A stretch of DNA of 64,000 nt from Rhizophagus irregularis (GCF_026210795.1 NC_089448.1:2108001-2172000), one strand, 5' to 3'. Counted from the first letter of the stretch, positions 37,040-48,701 are shown. A program made the numbers and translations. Notes: generated by a model not told the origin, from the letters alone.

Positions 37040-39325
37040 ATGGCTCATAGTAACGATAAAGGTAAAATAACATATAACATGAATATTTAATATAAAATAA
37101 AATTATTCTAAAATTTTTAATCAAATCAATCGAATTGCAATAAGTTTCAAGTGGCACCAAGGAATCTGAAGGTAAATATAATATATTTACAAGCTAAATT
37201 TATGTAATAGCGTAATATTAACATATTAAATAATTTAGCTCGTAAGTTAATAGGTTAAATAATAATAGTATTACTTATTTATGTTATATTCCATATAACT
37301 AAATAATTCATTTAATGATTCATAATACTATAGTTAGTAAGTTATCAGCTGTTTCCTTTACTTTATTTTACATGATATTCAAATAATTAATTTTTGTATA
37401 AATAACTACTTAATAATTAATTATACTATAGATGATAAGTTACAATATTTAATAAATTATTATATTGATTTGTTTAACGCTAATATTTTATTTTTTTAAA
37501 TGATTAAGCTGTAAGTGATATATTTCCATTTAATCGGATTATACTCTAGTAAGTTATAAGTTATTTACTAAATTTATTGTTGCATATTCACATAATATTT
37601 ACATAATGTAAGTTAAAAGTAATCTATCATTACATATGAAATAATTTATTAATCGCACGTGCGATTTCATCGGCTACCCTTTGTCACCTGTGTCGCACCC
37701 TTGGTAATTTATTTTAGCTGGTAAATTACAAGCTATTTATTTCATTCTATTATTACATATTTATATAACATTTTTATATAATTGATAACTAAATTCTTTA
37801 TTTAAAAATTATTTGATAATTTATTTTAGAACGTAAGTTATAAGTTATTTCTTTAATTTATTATTACATAATATTTACATATATTTAAACTAATTAAATT
37901 TTTTATTTAAAAAATTATTTGGTAATTTATTTTAGACCGTCGTAAGTAATATAGTTATTTATTTAATTCTAGTATTATATAATTTTAACTACTAATTAAA
38001 TCCTTTATTTAAAAGATGAATTACTTAGTAATATAGCTCGTAAGGTTATTTTTGTGTATATATAATTATATATTATACAAAAACTAAGGTTATATTTTAT
38101 TAAATCCTATTTAAGAGTAAGTATTGATATTAGTTTTTCTTTTAAAAAAAATCTTAAATTTTGATATAAATTTTAATATAAACTTAATTTATATATAGAT
38201 TTGGAAAAAGTGGAAATGAAACTATGGATGAATTTATTTCTGAAAAACAATTAAAATGGATTCCTTATAATAAATTGAAAAATGTTGAATTTCTTAATGA
38301 AGGAAAATATAATACTATATACAAAGCTATTTAGTTAAATAATGATGGAGACAGGGAAGTAATTCTTCAATGCCACAATAATTTAAATGAAGATTTAAAT
38401 GAATTTTTAAATGAAGTATGATAGTATAATACTTATTTTTTAATTTAAATTATAATTTATTTATACTAACACATTTATTATTTTTTTTTTATAGTGGGAA
38501 TACCATGAAAGTTGTTTATATTCATATGATATTATTGATTTTTATGGATTTACAAAAGTTCCAAATACTTCGAATTATATGGTAGTAATGGATTATGCAA
38601 ACAAAGGTAATTTGAGAGTAAATTTACCAAAAATTATCATAAATGATTGAAATCAAAAATTACAAATGTTATATGAAATTATTTCTGGGCTTAATAATAT
38701 GCATAAAAAAAATCTTATTCATTGTAATCTTCATGATGGCAATATTTTAAATCATGGGGGTAGGTATGAAGGTAAAGTTTATATTAGTGATTTTAGACTA
38801 TGTCAACCTGTAAGCTTATTTTTGAAAAAAAATGATATTCGTGGTGTTATACCATTTATGGCACCTTAAGTTTTAAAAGGCAATTCTTATACTCCGGCTA
38901 GTGATATTTATAGTTTTTCTATGATTATGTGGGAATTTACATCTGGAGTACCACCATTTAATAATAGAGCACATGATCTTCAACTTAGCTTAAGTATATG
39001 TAAAGGGGAACGTCCTGAAATTATTGAAAATACTCCCCAATGTTTAGATTTGATGAAAAAGTGTTGGAATGAAGATTCATTAAAAAGACCATCTTCTGAT
39101 GAAGTTTTTGATATTATTGAAAAATGGATTATTCTTCCTAATGGAAAGAAAGCTGAAGATACTGATGATGAATTAAAATGCAATGTTATGGAATTTATAA
39201 ATGCACCAATTGGGCATAATAATTTTGCTACTAAATCTCATTCACAAGCATATTATACAAATCGTTTACATAATTTTACTAGTAAAGAATTGAATGAAAT
39301 TCTTGAAAGTGATCTTAGTTTGTAA
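37040..39325 (+). pseudogene. Kinase pseudogene with three stop codons
   Basis: Two exons are clear: 38199-38415 (ending NEFLNE before GTATG) and 38495-39325 (WEYHES onward), joined in phase 0. The single reading frame is interrupted by TAG at 38332-38334 where Trp would fit (YKAI-stop-LNN), TGA at 38648-38650 (IIIND-stop-NQKL, Trp again plausible) and TAA at 38867-38869 in the APE motif (MAP-stop-VLKG). The lysine motif reads VILQC (Lys to Gln), HRD reads HCN and DFG reads DFR, so catalysis was lost as well. The C-terminal tail (SQAYYTNRLHNFTSKEL) matches the neighbouring kinase family. Two possible 5' mini-exons at 37040-37061 (MAHSNDK) and 37145-37171 are followed by a 1-kb intron. Confidence 0.8.
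37230..38045 (+). other. Array of juxtaposed acceptor/donor motifs
   Basis: Eight to nine degenerate units of about 100 bp, each with TTATTTTAG- or ATAG-like sequence followed within 0-7 bases by GTAAGT/GTAAAT, for example TTTTAGAACGTAAGT and TTTTAGACCGTCGTAAGT. It lies in what would be the large first intron of the kinase pseudogene. No coding potential. Confidence 0.45.
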
Positions 39326-39653
39326 TTTGAATAATTCCTTTCTTTCAAATATCAAATATATATATATATATATATTTCTTTTTAGGTTTTTATTTTCTAC
39401 GCACCTGCATAAATTGTAGGGTGCATATATTATATATAAAATTTTCGATTTTTGAATATTTTACGCACTGGTAAAAAAATTTAAATAAATTTTCTAAAAA
39501 TAAAACAATGCATATGTATTTCTGTACGCATCCCTTCTATTACATAAAAAAATTATTTTTTCTATTAATTAAATTATATGCCGAAAAAGTATCAAAGATA
39601 AGCTCATACTATTAAAATACTATTAAATGCAAACAGGCGACCGAAGGGAGCCG
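39326..39653. other. Intergenic; TA microsatellite
   Basis: A (TA)n run at about 39357-39376; no other feature recognised. Confidence 0.5.
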
Positions 39654-39717
39654 GGCTCAAATCACTACTGTAATTCAAGCCGCTGCAGCGGCTTGAATTA
39701 CAGTAGTGATTTGAGCC
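39654..39717. repeat. Perfect 64-bp palindrome
   Basis: The 32-bp left half, beginning GGCTCAAATCACTACTG and reaching CCGCTG at the centre, is followed with no spacer by its exact reverse complement. It sits immediately downstream of the FAR1-like relic and is clearly more GC-rich than its surroundings. Confidence 0.9.
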
Positions 39718-39720
39718 ATT

Positions 39721-40064
39721 AAATTACAATGATGTTTTCCTTTTCTTTCCTTTTTGATTGATTATTATAAACTTCTTCACAAAAACATACAATTGTTTGT
39801 TTTCTTAATTTAGATTCTATTTTTTTCTGATCTTCCTTTGCGTATGCCAAAGCCCTGTTGATGAGCTTATTGCTTGATGTGGTTAAATGCAATCTTCCAG
39901 GTGAGAAAAGCCATCCCAACTTCCAATTTCAGAGTTTCATTGGAGGAACCACCATTATCTTCACCATCAGAGTCACTGTCATTAGGAATATTTTCAATAA
40001 AATCATTATCAAAAGCCTCATCGAAAATTTCATCATCGCTTGACATAAATTCGGAGTCACTCAT
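39721..40064 (-). pseudogene. FAR1-like DNA-binding domain relic
   Basis: Minus strand. An acidic start (MSDSEFMSSDDEIFDEAFDN) leads into MAFLTWKIAFNHIKQ, then a TAA where FAR1-type proteins would have Trp, then AHQQGFGIRKGRSEKN, another stop and a frameshift to KLRKQTIVCFCEEVYNNQ. The wording is that of the FAR1/MULE zinc-binding domain of transposase-derived proteins. Truncated at the palindrome. A CT-rich stretch (as read on the minus strand) precedes the start. Confidence 0.6.
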
Positions 40065-41329
40065 TTTAGTTGTAATAAAATTTATAAGTGGGAGAAAGAG
40101 GTTGAGAGGAGAGACTAGAGAAGAAGAGGGGAGATAGGAAGAGAGGAAGAGAGGGGAAGAGGAAAGATGATAATCGTTGGGAAAAAAAGTATAATATAAT
40201 TTAAACACGTGATCATGTGAAATAAAAAAGTCTAAATTTAGACGCGTATCAAAAAAAGCTGCGCATGAGACAATTATGATGTATTTATTAAATAATTTAA
40301 ATACCCATGTATATCAGAATTACTATGCATGGGATGCAATTTATGCATCCCGCATAAAAGTCAAATTCCTTTTCTTTTTTTACTTTGTTTAGAATTATTT
40401 AAACACTAAGGCTAGAATAGTAAATATTTTACAAGTTTAATTTAAATAAATCTTTTTTTTTTGTAACTTATAAATTATTTTAATTTCATATATATTTAAT
40501 ATTGTTTATATGATGATTTATATTTAATAAATTTAATAATATATTGGATAACTTTTTATATGCAGATGATAGATGACATTAAAATAATTAGAATTTCATT
40601 AAGCTCAAAAATTTAAAAAATATTCTCATAAATAATGATATAAAAAACTGATATTTAAACCATAAGAGTTTATTATTATAACTTCAGATCACTGAATAAA
40701 AAATCAAATTAATATTTTTTTGTTTATTTGAATTAATAAATACCACTCTCCTATACTAAACATATGAGTAAAGAAAAATTTAATATTTTTTTTATATTAA
40801 CCAATTAATTAATCAGTTATAATCAGTTAAGATTATTAATATCATTATTGAATCAACCTCTAATTTTTAGTACATAAATTTTATTTTCAGCAATATTAAA
40901 ACTTACAGATTCAAATGTACACTAGTTACATGCATTACGATGATTGCACGTTTTTTTATTATTTTTTTGAAACTTTTTTTTTCCACCTTTCCACCTTGCG
41001 TGACCAATTGGAAAATTGACAAATTTATTTTATCTTTTTCATCTTTTTTATCTTACTGTTACCAAACTATGGTTTTAAATTATCGGAGTAATGATTTTAC
41101 AATTATTAATTATTATATTTAATTATTTCATTTATTTAATTAGCAGATAAATCATTTTTTGTTCATACTTTTATTTTACTATGTAAGGCAAATTGGCAAA
41201 TTTCAATGTAAATGTGAACTTAGTGTAATATGTAACTTAAATAATTGCTTTATAATATCAATATATTTTTCGCCAACTATAATACTGTTCAAAATAAAAC
41301 TTTTTTATCGTGATAATTGATATAGGTCG
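40065..41329. other. Intergenic, no gene seen
   Basis: Starts with a purine-rich patch (40080-40170) that would be the leader of the FAR1-like relic; the rest is featureless A+T-rich DNA. Confidence 0.45.
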
Positions 41330-41585
41330 TACCATCAATAGGATACACCTCTTTCGAAATCTCTTTCTTCACCCACAAATATTACGTGGTCATTATCATT
41401 TTTTGCAAATATAAAACCCGTACCAAGAAATCTGACTTTAAACCCTTCGCTACTAATTTCAGTTCCTCAAATGATCCACTTTTCATAGCTTGAAATTGTC
41501 TGCGGAAAAATTCTTTCTATACTAATAGGTTCGTCCCTACTTATTTTAACAGAGAAAGCGTTCACGATTGTATTACCTTTGATGA
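41330..41585 (-). pseudogene. Decayed coding fragment, unknown family
   Basis: One minus-strand frame reads NTIVNAFSVKISRDEPISIE, then IFPQTISSYEKWII, TGA, then GTEISSEGFKVRFLGTGFIF and EERDFERGVSY, TGA, WYDLY. Two in-frame TGA codons and no start make it a relic. The NAFSVKI segment slightly recalls the ubiquitin-like start of Crinkler effectors, but the rest does not, so the family is left open. Confidence 0.4.
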
Positions 41586-42559
41586 GATAGAATAAAGTAC
41601 ATAGCGCAAAGTGAAATTATTTGCAAAAAAATACTGTACTTATGTGAGAATTTCTCCTGTATCACACGAGACCTGTTGTGTGATCATATTTATTTGTATA
41701 GAACCCATACAAAAGTAAGCCTTGAACACATTCAGTTACGATCAGTTAACTCCTTATTTACTCTTTATTTATCACATATTTGCTAAGATAATTAAAAAAT
41801 TCGAACAAATGGATGTACTTAAAGATCAAGTTTAATTCAAATCAATTGAAACTTTGCCAGTGAGTACGAACTCATTATTATTCTTAAATTAATATCTTTA
41901 TCCTTTTAAAATCTTTCACAAGCAAAGCAATACTACTATAACTTATCGTTCTTCACAATTTCTTAGCGTTTTATTACGAGTTTGAGTCCGATATGTGTCT
42001 TTAAAAAAGGTAGATCGGTACTAATAAATTTTCTATTTGTTTTATTTGGTAACCGTTCCATAAGAGATCATTAGAAATTGTGAAACAAATAAAATATACT
42101 GTAAAGATTTTCTTTTTTATCTGCTTTATGTTTATATACAATATTAAAATTAACATTAAACATTCTTCCCAAAAGTTTGGTGAAGCCATTAACTTGCATT
42201 GCAAAGAAACCCGAAATACATCAGAACTAATTAAATAACAAATTGATAAAAATTTTAATCTAGTTGCAGATTTTAAATTACGATAAATATTATTTTGTAC
42301 TGTACATTCAAAATATCAGCATTGATGGAAACTTATATGACTTTCCGGAGTTCTATCGATCCGTAATCAATATATATTTTTCCTTATCATGTAATAAAAT
42401 ATTGAAGAAACTGAAATTTTTATCTTGACTTCAATATTCGTCCTACTCCAATTCAGAAATTTCATAATGCAGATTTATCTCATATGTTCAGAGATAAGGA
42501 AAAAATGAATTGATATATGCCCTACAAAATTTACAAAATTTTTTAGTCACTATCACCTC
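41586..42559. other. Intergenic, no gene seen
   Basis: No supported feature. Confidence 0.4.
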
Positions 42560-42960
42560 ATACCATATGAGGTTTACCACCCTGTTAATTATGCCTAAGC
42601 AGGGAACTTCAGGACACCTATGTGGCCATCATAGGATTTATGACAATCTCATATAGTATTCAATAACAACAACTAAGTAAGTGATTTGATGACATAGAAA
42701 TATGTGTCATTTCCACGGGCACCACGGCCTGCCCTCCCATATGGATCGGCTTGGGGATCACCTATGTGGCCTCATTGTAGCTACGACTTGTGCACAAAGC
42801 AGCAGATGACTACATAGCCAGTAGCAAATGGTACGTACTACGAGCACATAAACCTCTATGTCAATCATAACAGTCCACCATCCGGAAGACTTTCTGCGAT
42901 CCCTTCTCCGGTGAACACGTACTCGTCGTCCATCCGGCAAACTGTTATTTATACTTACCA
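42560..42960. other. GC-richer island of unknown origin
   Basis: Base composition rises well above the surroundings (for example CACGGGCACCACGGCCTGCC near 42714). A 13-bp direct repeat CACCTATGTGGCC occurs at about 42615 and 42759. A 67-codon minus-strand frame (42758-42961, Arg-rich) has no recognisable family. Possibly a fragment of an inserted element. Confidence 0.4.
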
Positions 42961-43281
42961 TTTAATGATATGACCTAGTCGTTTAGTGTTAGTTTGTCCT
43001 CTGTCACAAATAGATACCAAATTTGGCATTATCTTGATCTTAAATACCGTTTCAGTTGATCTGCCTAAAAAATTGAAAGAATCAAATGTGTGATAGACAG
43101 GAGAAAACATGTAAAAAAGAACCACAAAAGTGTCTAAACTGTCAGGAGTAGTTGGAGTGGTTTTTCACTTACAAAACAAGTTTCCAATAGCTAGTGAAAC
43201 TCGTTACCCATATGTTGTCCAAAGGAAGTTCCACCAGTAAATACAGTTCTTGATGTTGATATATATTTTTTTCCGCCTAAA

Positions 43282-43410
43282 TATTTATTTGCGCGTGAAA
43301 AAAAGTATTTACTTGCGCGTGAAAAAAAAGTATTTACTTACGCGTAAAAAAAAAGGTATTTATTTGCGCGTGAAAATATTTGCGAATTTACGCGTGAAAA
43401 AAAGTTATTT
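43282..43410. repeat. Minisatellite, about 24-26-bp unit with CGCGT core
   Basis: Five units of the type TATTTATTTGCGCGTGAAAA; two units carry ACGCGT in place of GCGCGT. CpG-containing cores stand out in this A+T-rich DNA. Confidence 0.8.
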
Positions 43411-43799
43411 ATTAGATATTTATTTGAAAAGAAAATATTTATAAAAAAGTATTTAGTTGTGTCTGAAGGAGGAGTGAAAGAGATGGGTGTATAAAAAAAA
43501 AAAGAAAGACTGTATAAATATTATTTTTTTGTTGTACAAGCTTTCATATAGGTATAAATGATATCAATACACAACATACACAACAATATATATTATAGCT
43601 TTTAATTACTTAATCATGACGTATTTACCTTCTTTTAGTATGATTCGTCAAAGTTTTTTAGATATAATTTGCAACTTTATCTATAGATAAAATTACAAAG
43701 ATTAAACCAAGGAAGATTATATTAGTTAGTTGAGCCTTCGCAACATCCAGATTATTTTATATTAAAAAAATAGATAAAAGTCAACTACTTATAATGGTA

Positions 43800-44430
43800 A
43801 TTTAATAGAGTTTAACTCCACTTAATGATAATAAGCTTTTAGAATCTCATCTTAGTATTGTACCAAATCGAGAAGGATATTATTTAACAAATATATGTTT
43901 AATATGCTATGATTATATTTGGAATGATCCATTTCGTAATGTTTGTATTTTGTAAGCATAATCATATAGCAAAAATTTAAAAATTTATCAAATAATCACA
44001 AATAAATAATTTATTATATCAACAAGTGAAAGCTGATTTAGTAAATTACGGTATTTCATAAGCATAGAGTATTTCTGGCAGAAAAGAAAAAATGAATTAA
44101 TTAATTTACAATGGTGATATAGAAACAACATTTGAAGAGATCATAAAAATATTTGAAATTCAAGGTAAATTGCTTCTTAGTTATTTGTTAATACTATTAT
44201 AAAAAGGTGAGCAATTTTCAAGTTAATAGAATACAATCAGATATTAATAATGATCCTTTTGCCAAATAATCATGGAACAACAAGCTTTGGAGTACCACCT
44301 AAACCTACAGAAAACCTTCAAGAATTCTTCAAGCAGTTCAACAAAATACTCAAGAAACAAGCTCATCTACATCTGAAAAATGAACTACAAAAAGAATAAG
44401 AAAAAATATTCAAACCGCTAAAGTATAATT
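43800..44430 (+). pseudogene. Decayed gene fragments, unknown family
   Basis: Protein-like fragments on the plus strand: LNDNKLLESHLSIVPNREGY then CLICYDYIWNDPFRN; further on GRKEKMN, LIYNGDIETTFEEIIKIFEI followed by a GTAAAT donor; then QAVQQNTQETSSSTSEK. Stops and frame changes separate them. Spacing suggests an old multi-exon gene. Function unknown. Confidence 0.3.
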
Positions 44431-44551
44431 TAATAATATTATTATTTATTTATCATAATTACTGCTATATTAATGAAATTTTATATTTATTTACTGTAAC
44501 CAAAAAACAAAATATTAGTAAAAATCCTATCAAAATGAATTTTATTCTAAT

Positions 44552-44728
44552 ATGATAGATTTTCCCATGCAAGGATTGCAAAATCCTCTCACATTATCAT
44601 CCTTTACTCCTCAATCTTTTACTTCTCAGTCTATTACCCCTCATTTTTACGCACACCCTACAGACTCTTTTACTAGTATTCATCCTTCACCTTCTAATTA
44701 CGAATATACTTCTTATTCATTACCGTAA
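44552..44728 (+). CDS. Small ORF or last exon, Ser/Thr/Pro-rich
   Basis: An ATG opens a 58-codon frame rich in Ser, Thr, Pro and Gln (MIDFPMQGLQNPLTLSSF ... NYEYTSYSLP) ending in TAA. Composition is that of a low-complexity C-terminal tail, and it may belong to the decayed gene just upstream. No independent evidence of expression. Confidence 0.3.
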   Translation: MIDFPMQGLQNPLTLSSFTPQSFTSQSITPHFYAHPTDSFTSIHPSPSNYEYTSYSLP

Positions 44729-46972
44729 ATTCACACTTTCGTATTCACATTTGCCTAATGGGAAAGAACAGCAGTTTGACGCTCCTTCAGATAACTATAC
44801 GCTGTAAAATGTAGTTTTCGGTTGTTCATCCGTTAATACTGCATGAACTAATTTAGAAGAAAAACCCCCATTTTTTAAAAGAAAAATAATGATGATAGCA
44901 TAACTGGCGAGAAAATATATAACATTTTTACTTACAAGAATCAGGTCATTCGGATTTTGTACAATGATCATATTCATCAAGTATAAACGTCTTAGTGCCT
45001 ATTCTTATAAATACTACCTAGTAAAAAAAAAATAATATTTATTTATTTAAAAGAATTTATTGCATGTTGATTTAAATAAAATAAAACCTACAGGCTCATC
45101 ATAATATGCACTAACGATCGAGGGGTCAAAACGGATAATAACTTGAACATCCAAAAAATAAATAATAAAATTTTTTTGAGACATTCTTTTTTAAAACAAG
45201 GAAATGGTTCGAAAGTATTGTAAATAATTTTAAATGGATGTGCATTATATATAGATAGTTCGTACTTTATTGACGGATGTACTTTGCTTTGTTTTATATT
45301 ATCCATGTATTTTCATGTGTCAAACCAAAGATTATAATATTGAGCCGTACTATACAATTTTACAGATCTTTTTGGATATAATGATCAATAATTCTTCATG
45401 TAAATTAATACTATTATCTTATGCCTAGTTATCATAGTAATATGAATATATGAATAAATACAAATAAGAGTTTTTTAAAAATACTCATTGTTTAAATTCA
45501 GATAATTGGTATTCTTTTTAAAATGCCAGACAAGAAGTCAAGAACAATAAACGTAAATATTCAAATATAATATTATGTCAACTTAATGTACTAAAAAAAT
45601 CAATAATAGTTAGATTCAAATAACTAATCTCTTTGCATAAAATCGTAAGTTTAACATTGTAATACTAAAATAATAATAAAATCAATCAATGATCGATCAA
45701 TTTTAAACCAAATATCCTTTTTTTTGTTTGATCGAGCTACAAAATCAATTAAGGAATCGATTTCATGTGATCCTTGTGAGTAACTTTTTGAGAATACCTA
45801 ACCAAATTTATCATACAAACACTTGTTATATTACAATGACGCAATGATCTCTGTGGTAGCTGCCAAATTGCAAATGATCCATGCACATGATCTGTGTGTT
45901 AATTATTATAGCTATTATTACCTATGAAAGTGTAGATACACAAACTCATATTAACTAAATTTACGTAAAAAATGTATAAAACAAATACACAAGCCTACAA
46001 TAAATTACCAGATTTCTTTAAAAATGCTTGTTAATTCTCATATTGTAAAGTTTCTAACAAAATCACCCAATTTTTTTTTTATTTGAAAGCTAATTCATTA
46101 TAGATTTTAAATTTTAAATAAATAAAGGATATTTTAAAGCATGAAAAAAAAATAGTCTACTTGTTAATTATGTCAACTTTTAGAATTATTTTGTATATTT
46201 ATTTGCGTATAGATAACTTTTAGGATTTTAAACATATTACATTTTTAATTGCATTTTTAAAAACTACAGTTGGTTAACTTTCAAATAAGAAAAAAAGGTT
46301 GAGTGATTTCATTTGAAATTTATAAATTTTTATGTAATGTGAAAATTACTAAGGATTTTTAAAGAAATCCGGTAATTTATTGTAGGCTTGGGTGTAAGTA
46401 TATTATATAATTAAACCCGGAAAATTTTTGGACGTCAACTAAAAAATTCTTGTTAAACTATTTTTGATAATTATATTTCGATCGTGAAATGCATTTCTTC
46501 AACAAAAAAAAGGGGGAATTATCTTATGTATTTTTTAATTTTATTATTTAATATCACAAACTATTAAGGTACTACATTTTGCTTACTTTTGCTATAATAG
46601 ATTGCGTATTTTATTTATCATCAATATTATGATTATTAATTTAATTTCTCTAAATAGTTTGTTCTTATACATTACAAATTTTATTAACCATGTTACATTG
46701 ATATTATAATCAAAGAAGATTCGGCAAAAATTTAAAATGAAACCTGTTTCTATAGAAAATGTCATTGAATTTGACATAGCTCAGTATATCTTACCATGCG
46801 GTATGGCCTCGCCATTGGACAAGCTTCAGCCCAAATTCCAAAGTACAGGTGCGCAATGTTAAAAAGTGTTGGGAAGAACTAAAGAAACTAAACTTGTATC
46901 CCTTTACAATGGTGCCGTTTTGAAGTATTTCTTTGTTTATCTAATGTTAGATGTTTTGCTAGTTGTTTTCAA
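44729..46972. other. Intergenic, no gene seen
   Basis: A+T-rich; no feature supported. A possible isolated start exon (MPDKKSRTIN before GTAAAT) at about 45522 cannot be extended. Confidence 0.4.
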
Positions 46973-47860
46973 GAGACCATTCATGATATTAGGCACATTT
47001 GTTTAATCAGTGAAAACAGTAATAAAAATTACAGAAGATTATTTCTTATTGTCATACTGCATATTTTATAACTTACAAAAAAAAAAAATTATATTATTAT
47101 AAAGCTTACTATACATTTGAAAATGAAAGGAAATCAAAAAAGCTAAATTTCTCTATAAATTTTTTATGAAGTTTTCATAGGTTTAGGAGCAGATTAGTTA
47201 AATAGCATGTAATAACTTTAAGGTTGTATTTATGGGTATAGTAATTACTAGTAGGTAAACTTATTATAGAAGTGAATTAATTAAACGTAAATAAGAATTT
47301 AATGCGATCAAATCATTCCTATGAATTTAAAACTTATATGCATAAAACTTATGAAATTTTTCTAAAATCTGGTAAACCAATTATTATACTATATTATACC
47401 ATTCCTTGTAAATAACTGAAATACTATACAATTTTGGGCATGATATAAAATTGAATACCGTGCCAAACTTTCTATCAATGAGCGTCAAATGATTAACAGA
47501 GATAATTAAAACACAAAGAATAATAGGTCGTTAATAATCGTCATTGAAATAGTTTTACGTGTAAATAACAAAAAATAAAAAAATATCAAATGAAGACCTC
47601 AATAAAATAATATATTAAATACATTGATGGAAAGATCAAATTTATTTACTTTAGACAGAAGATTTTATTATCAATAATTAGGATAATATTGATAATGTTT
47701 ATAGAAATAAGAAATTCTTCATATTAGAAATAAAGTTAGGAATTTAAATATGATTCATATTTTATTCTATTATTATAATTATTTTTTTTTAGTAACAGTA
47801 CATAAAATGAATAAAAAAAAAATACAAATAAGGAATACTAATAATAAGAAACTTTGCAGA
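46973..47860. repeat. Decayed copy of the kinase-gene 3' flank
   Basis: Begins AGACCATTCATGATATTAGG, matching AGACCATTCATAATATTAGA at about 29222, and follows that region with many substitutions and gaps to about 47860 (ACAGTACATAAAATGAATAA versus 30090). The kinase gene itself is absent here. Confidence 0.55.
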
Positions 47861-47967
47861 AACCCGTGATTTGTTACCATGTAGTTAAGAAATCGCCATC
47901 AAATCACAACGATCTATTATCCAACATGTGACGATGTGGTACCAAACGATCTCGTGAAATTGACTAT

Positions 47968-48596
47968 TGTAACACCTGAGCCCATAGAGAATTATGTTTG
48001 CCACCTCAGGTATTAACAAAATGACTCTTTATTAATAATATAACTAAATACAATAATATGCTTGGTTTAATAACATTAAATAACAAAATAAATAATTCAT
48101 AACAAAATTCGTCCAATTTCTCTCCTTTTCCAAAAGTTGATCTTCACGCCCTTTTATGCTTGTTTTTGTGTAACTAAATTCATAATTTCGATTCATGGAT
48201 TTAAATTATTAAAGTATTTCCATTATTTTAAAGTATTTCCATTATCTTAAAGTATTTCCATTATCTTAATTTTGTATCCATTTGATCATCATGAACTCCT
48301 GAATTATGATTTATAATATTAACGTAGTGATCAACAAATTAATCACTTGACACCTCAGATCACTTGATTTCATCCAATTTAGTATCTTTCGGATCTTCAT
48401 TTATCCTTAAATCTCGTGACTAATAGTTTAAGGTCATCACGGACCAATTATCCTTGATTCTCATGACTAATAGTTTAACGACTTTTCGGTCCAATTAAAA
48501 TAAAAATAAAAATAAGTTAAAATTTTATACACTAAGACTAAATGTAATACTGCGCCTCACAATTAATAAATTTACTAGATATACTACGGCATTACA
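47968..48596 (-). repeat. 3' LTR
   Basis: 629 bp, same sequence by eye as 58287-58915. It contains three tandem copies of AAAGTATTTCCATTAT-type sequence and paired GTGACTAATAGTTTAAGG/CATGACTAATAGTTTAACG motifs. Confidence 0.95.
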
Positions 48597-48608
48597 ACTA
48601 TCCCCCGC
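48597..48608 (-). other. Polypurine tract
   Basis: Read on the element's coding strand, GCGGGGGATAGT abuts the 3' LTR; this is the expected plus-strand primer position. Confidence 0.75.
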
Positions 48609-48639
48609 ATAAAAATTTAATGCCCACATTAAATTTATT

Positions 48640-48701
48640 CTAAGAATCGAACTCGTGTCTCGAAGTGGTAGGTGCGAATTATACCACTAAATCAAGCATG
48701 C
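48640..48701 (-). other. tRNA-like sequence beside the 3' LTR
   Basis: Minus strand: GCATGCT, then TGATTTAGTGGTATAATTC (A-box and D-arm like, close to eukaryotic tRNA-Gly), a CTACCAC loop with ACC in the anticodon position, then GAGTTCGATTC (B-box and T-loop like). Anticodon and T stems are mispaired and the 3' acceptor strand is missing, so it is a tRNA relic, not a functional gene. Its 5' acceptor GCATGCT would pair with the AGCATGC implied by the primer-binding site. Confidence 0.55.

Noticed and set aside
42758-42961. 67-codon Arg-rich minus-strand frame in the GC-richer island
   Set aside because: No recognised domain; the frame length is explained by local composition.
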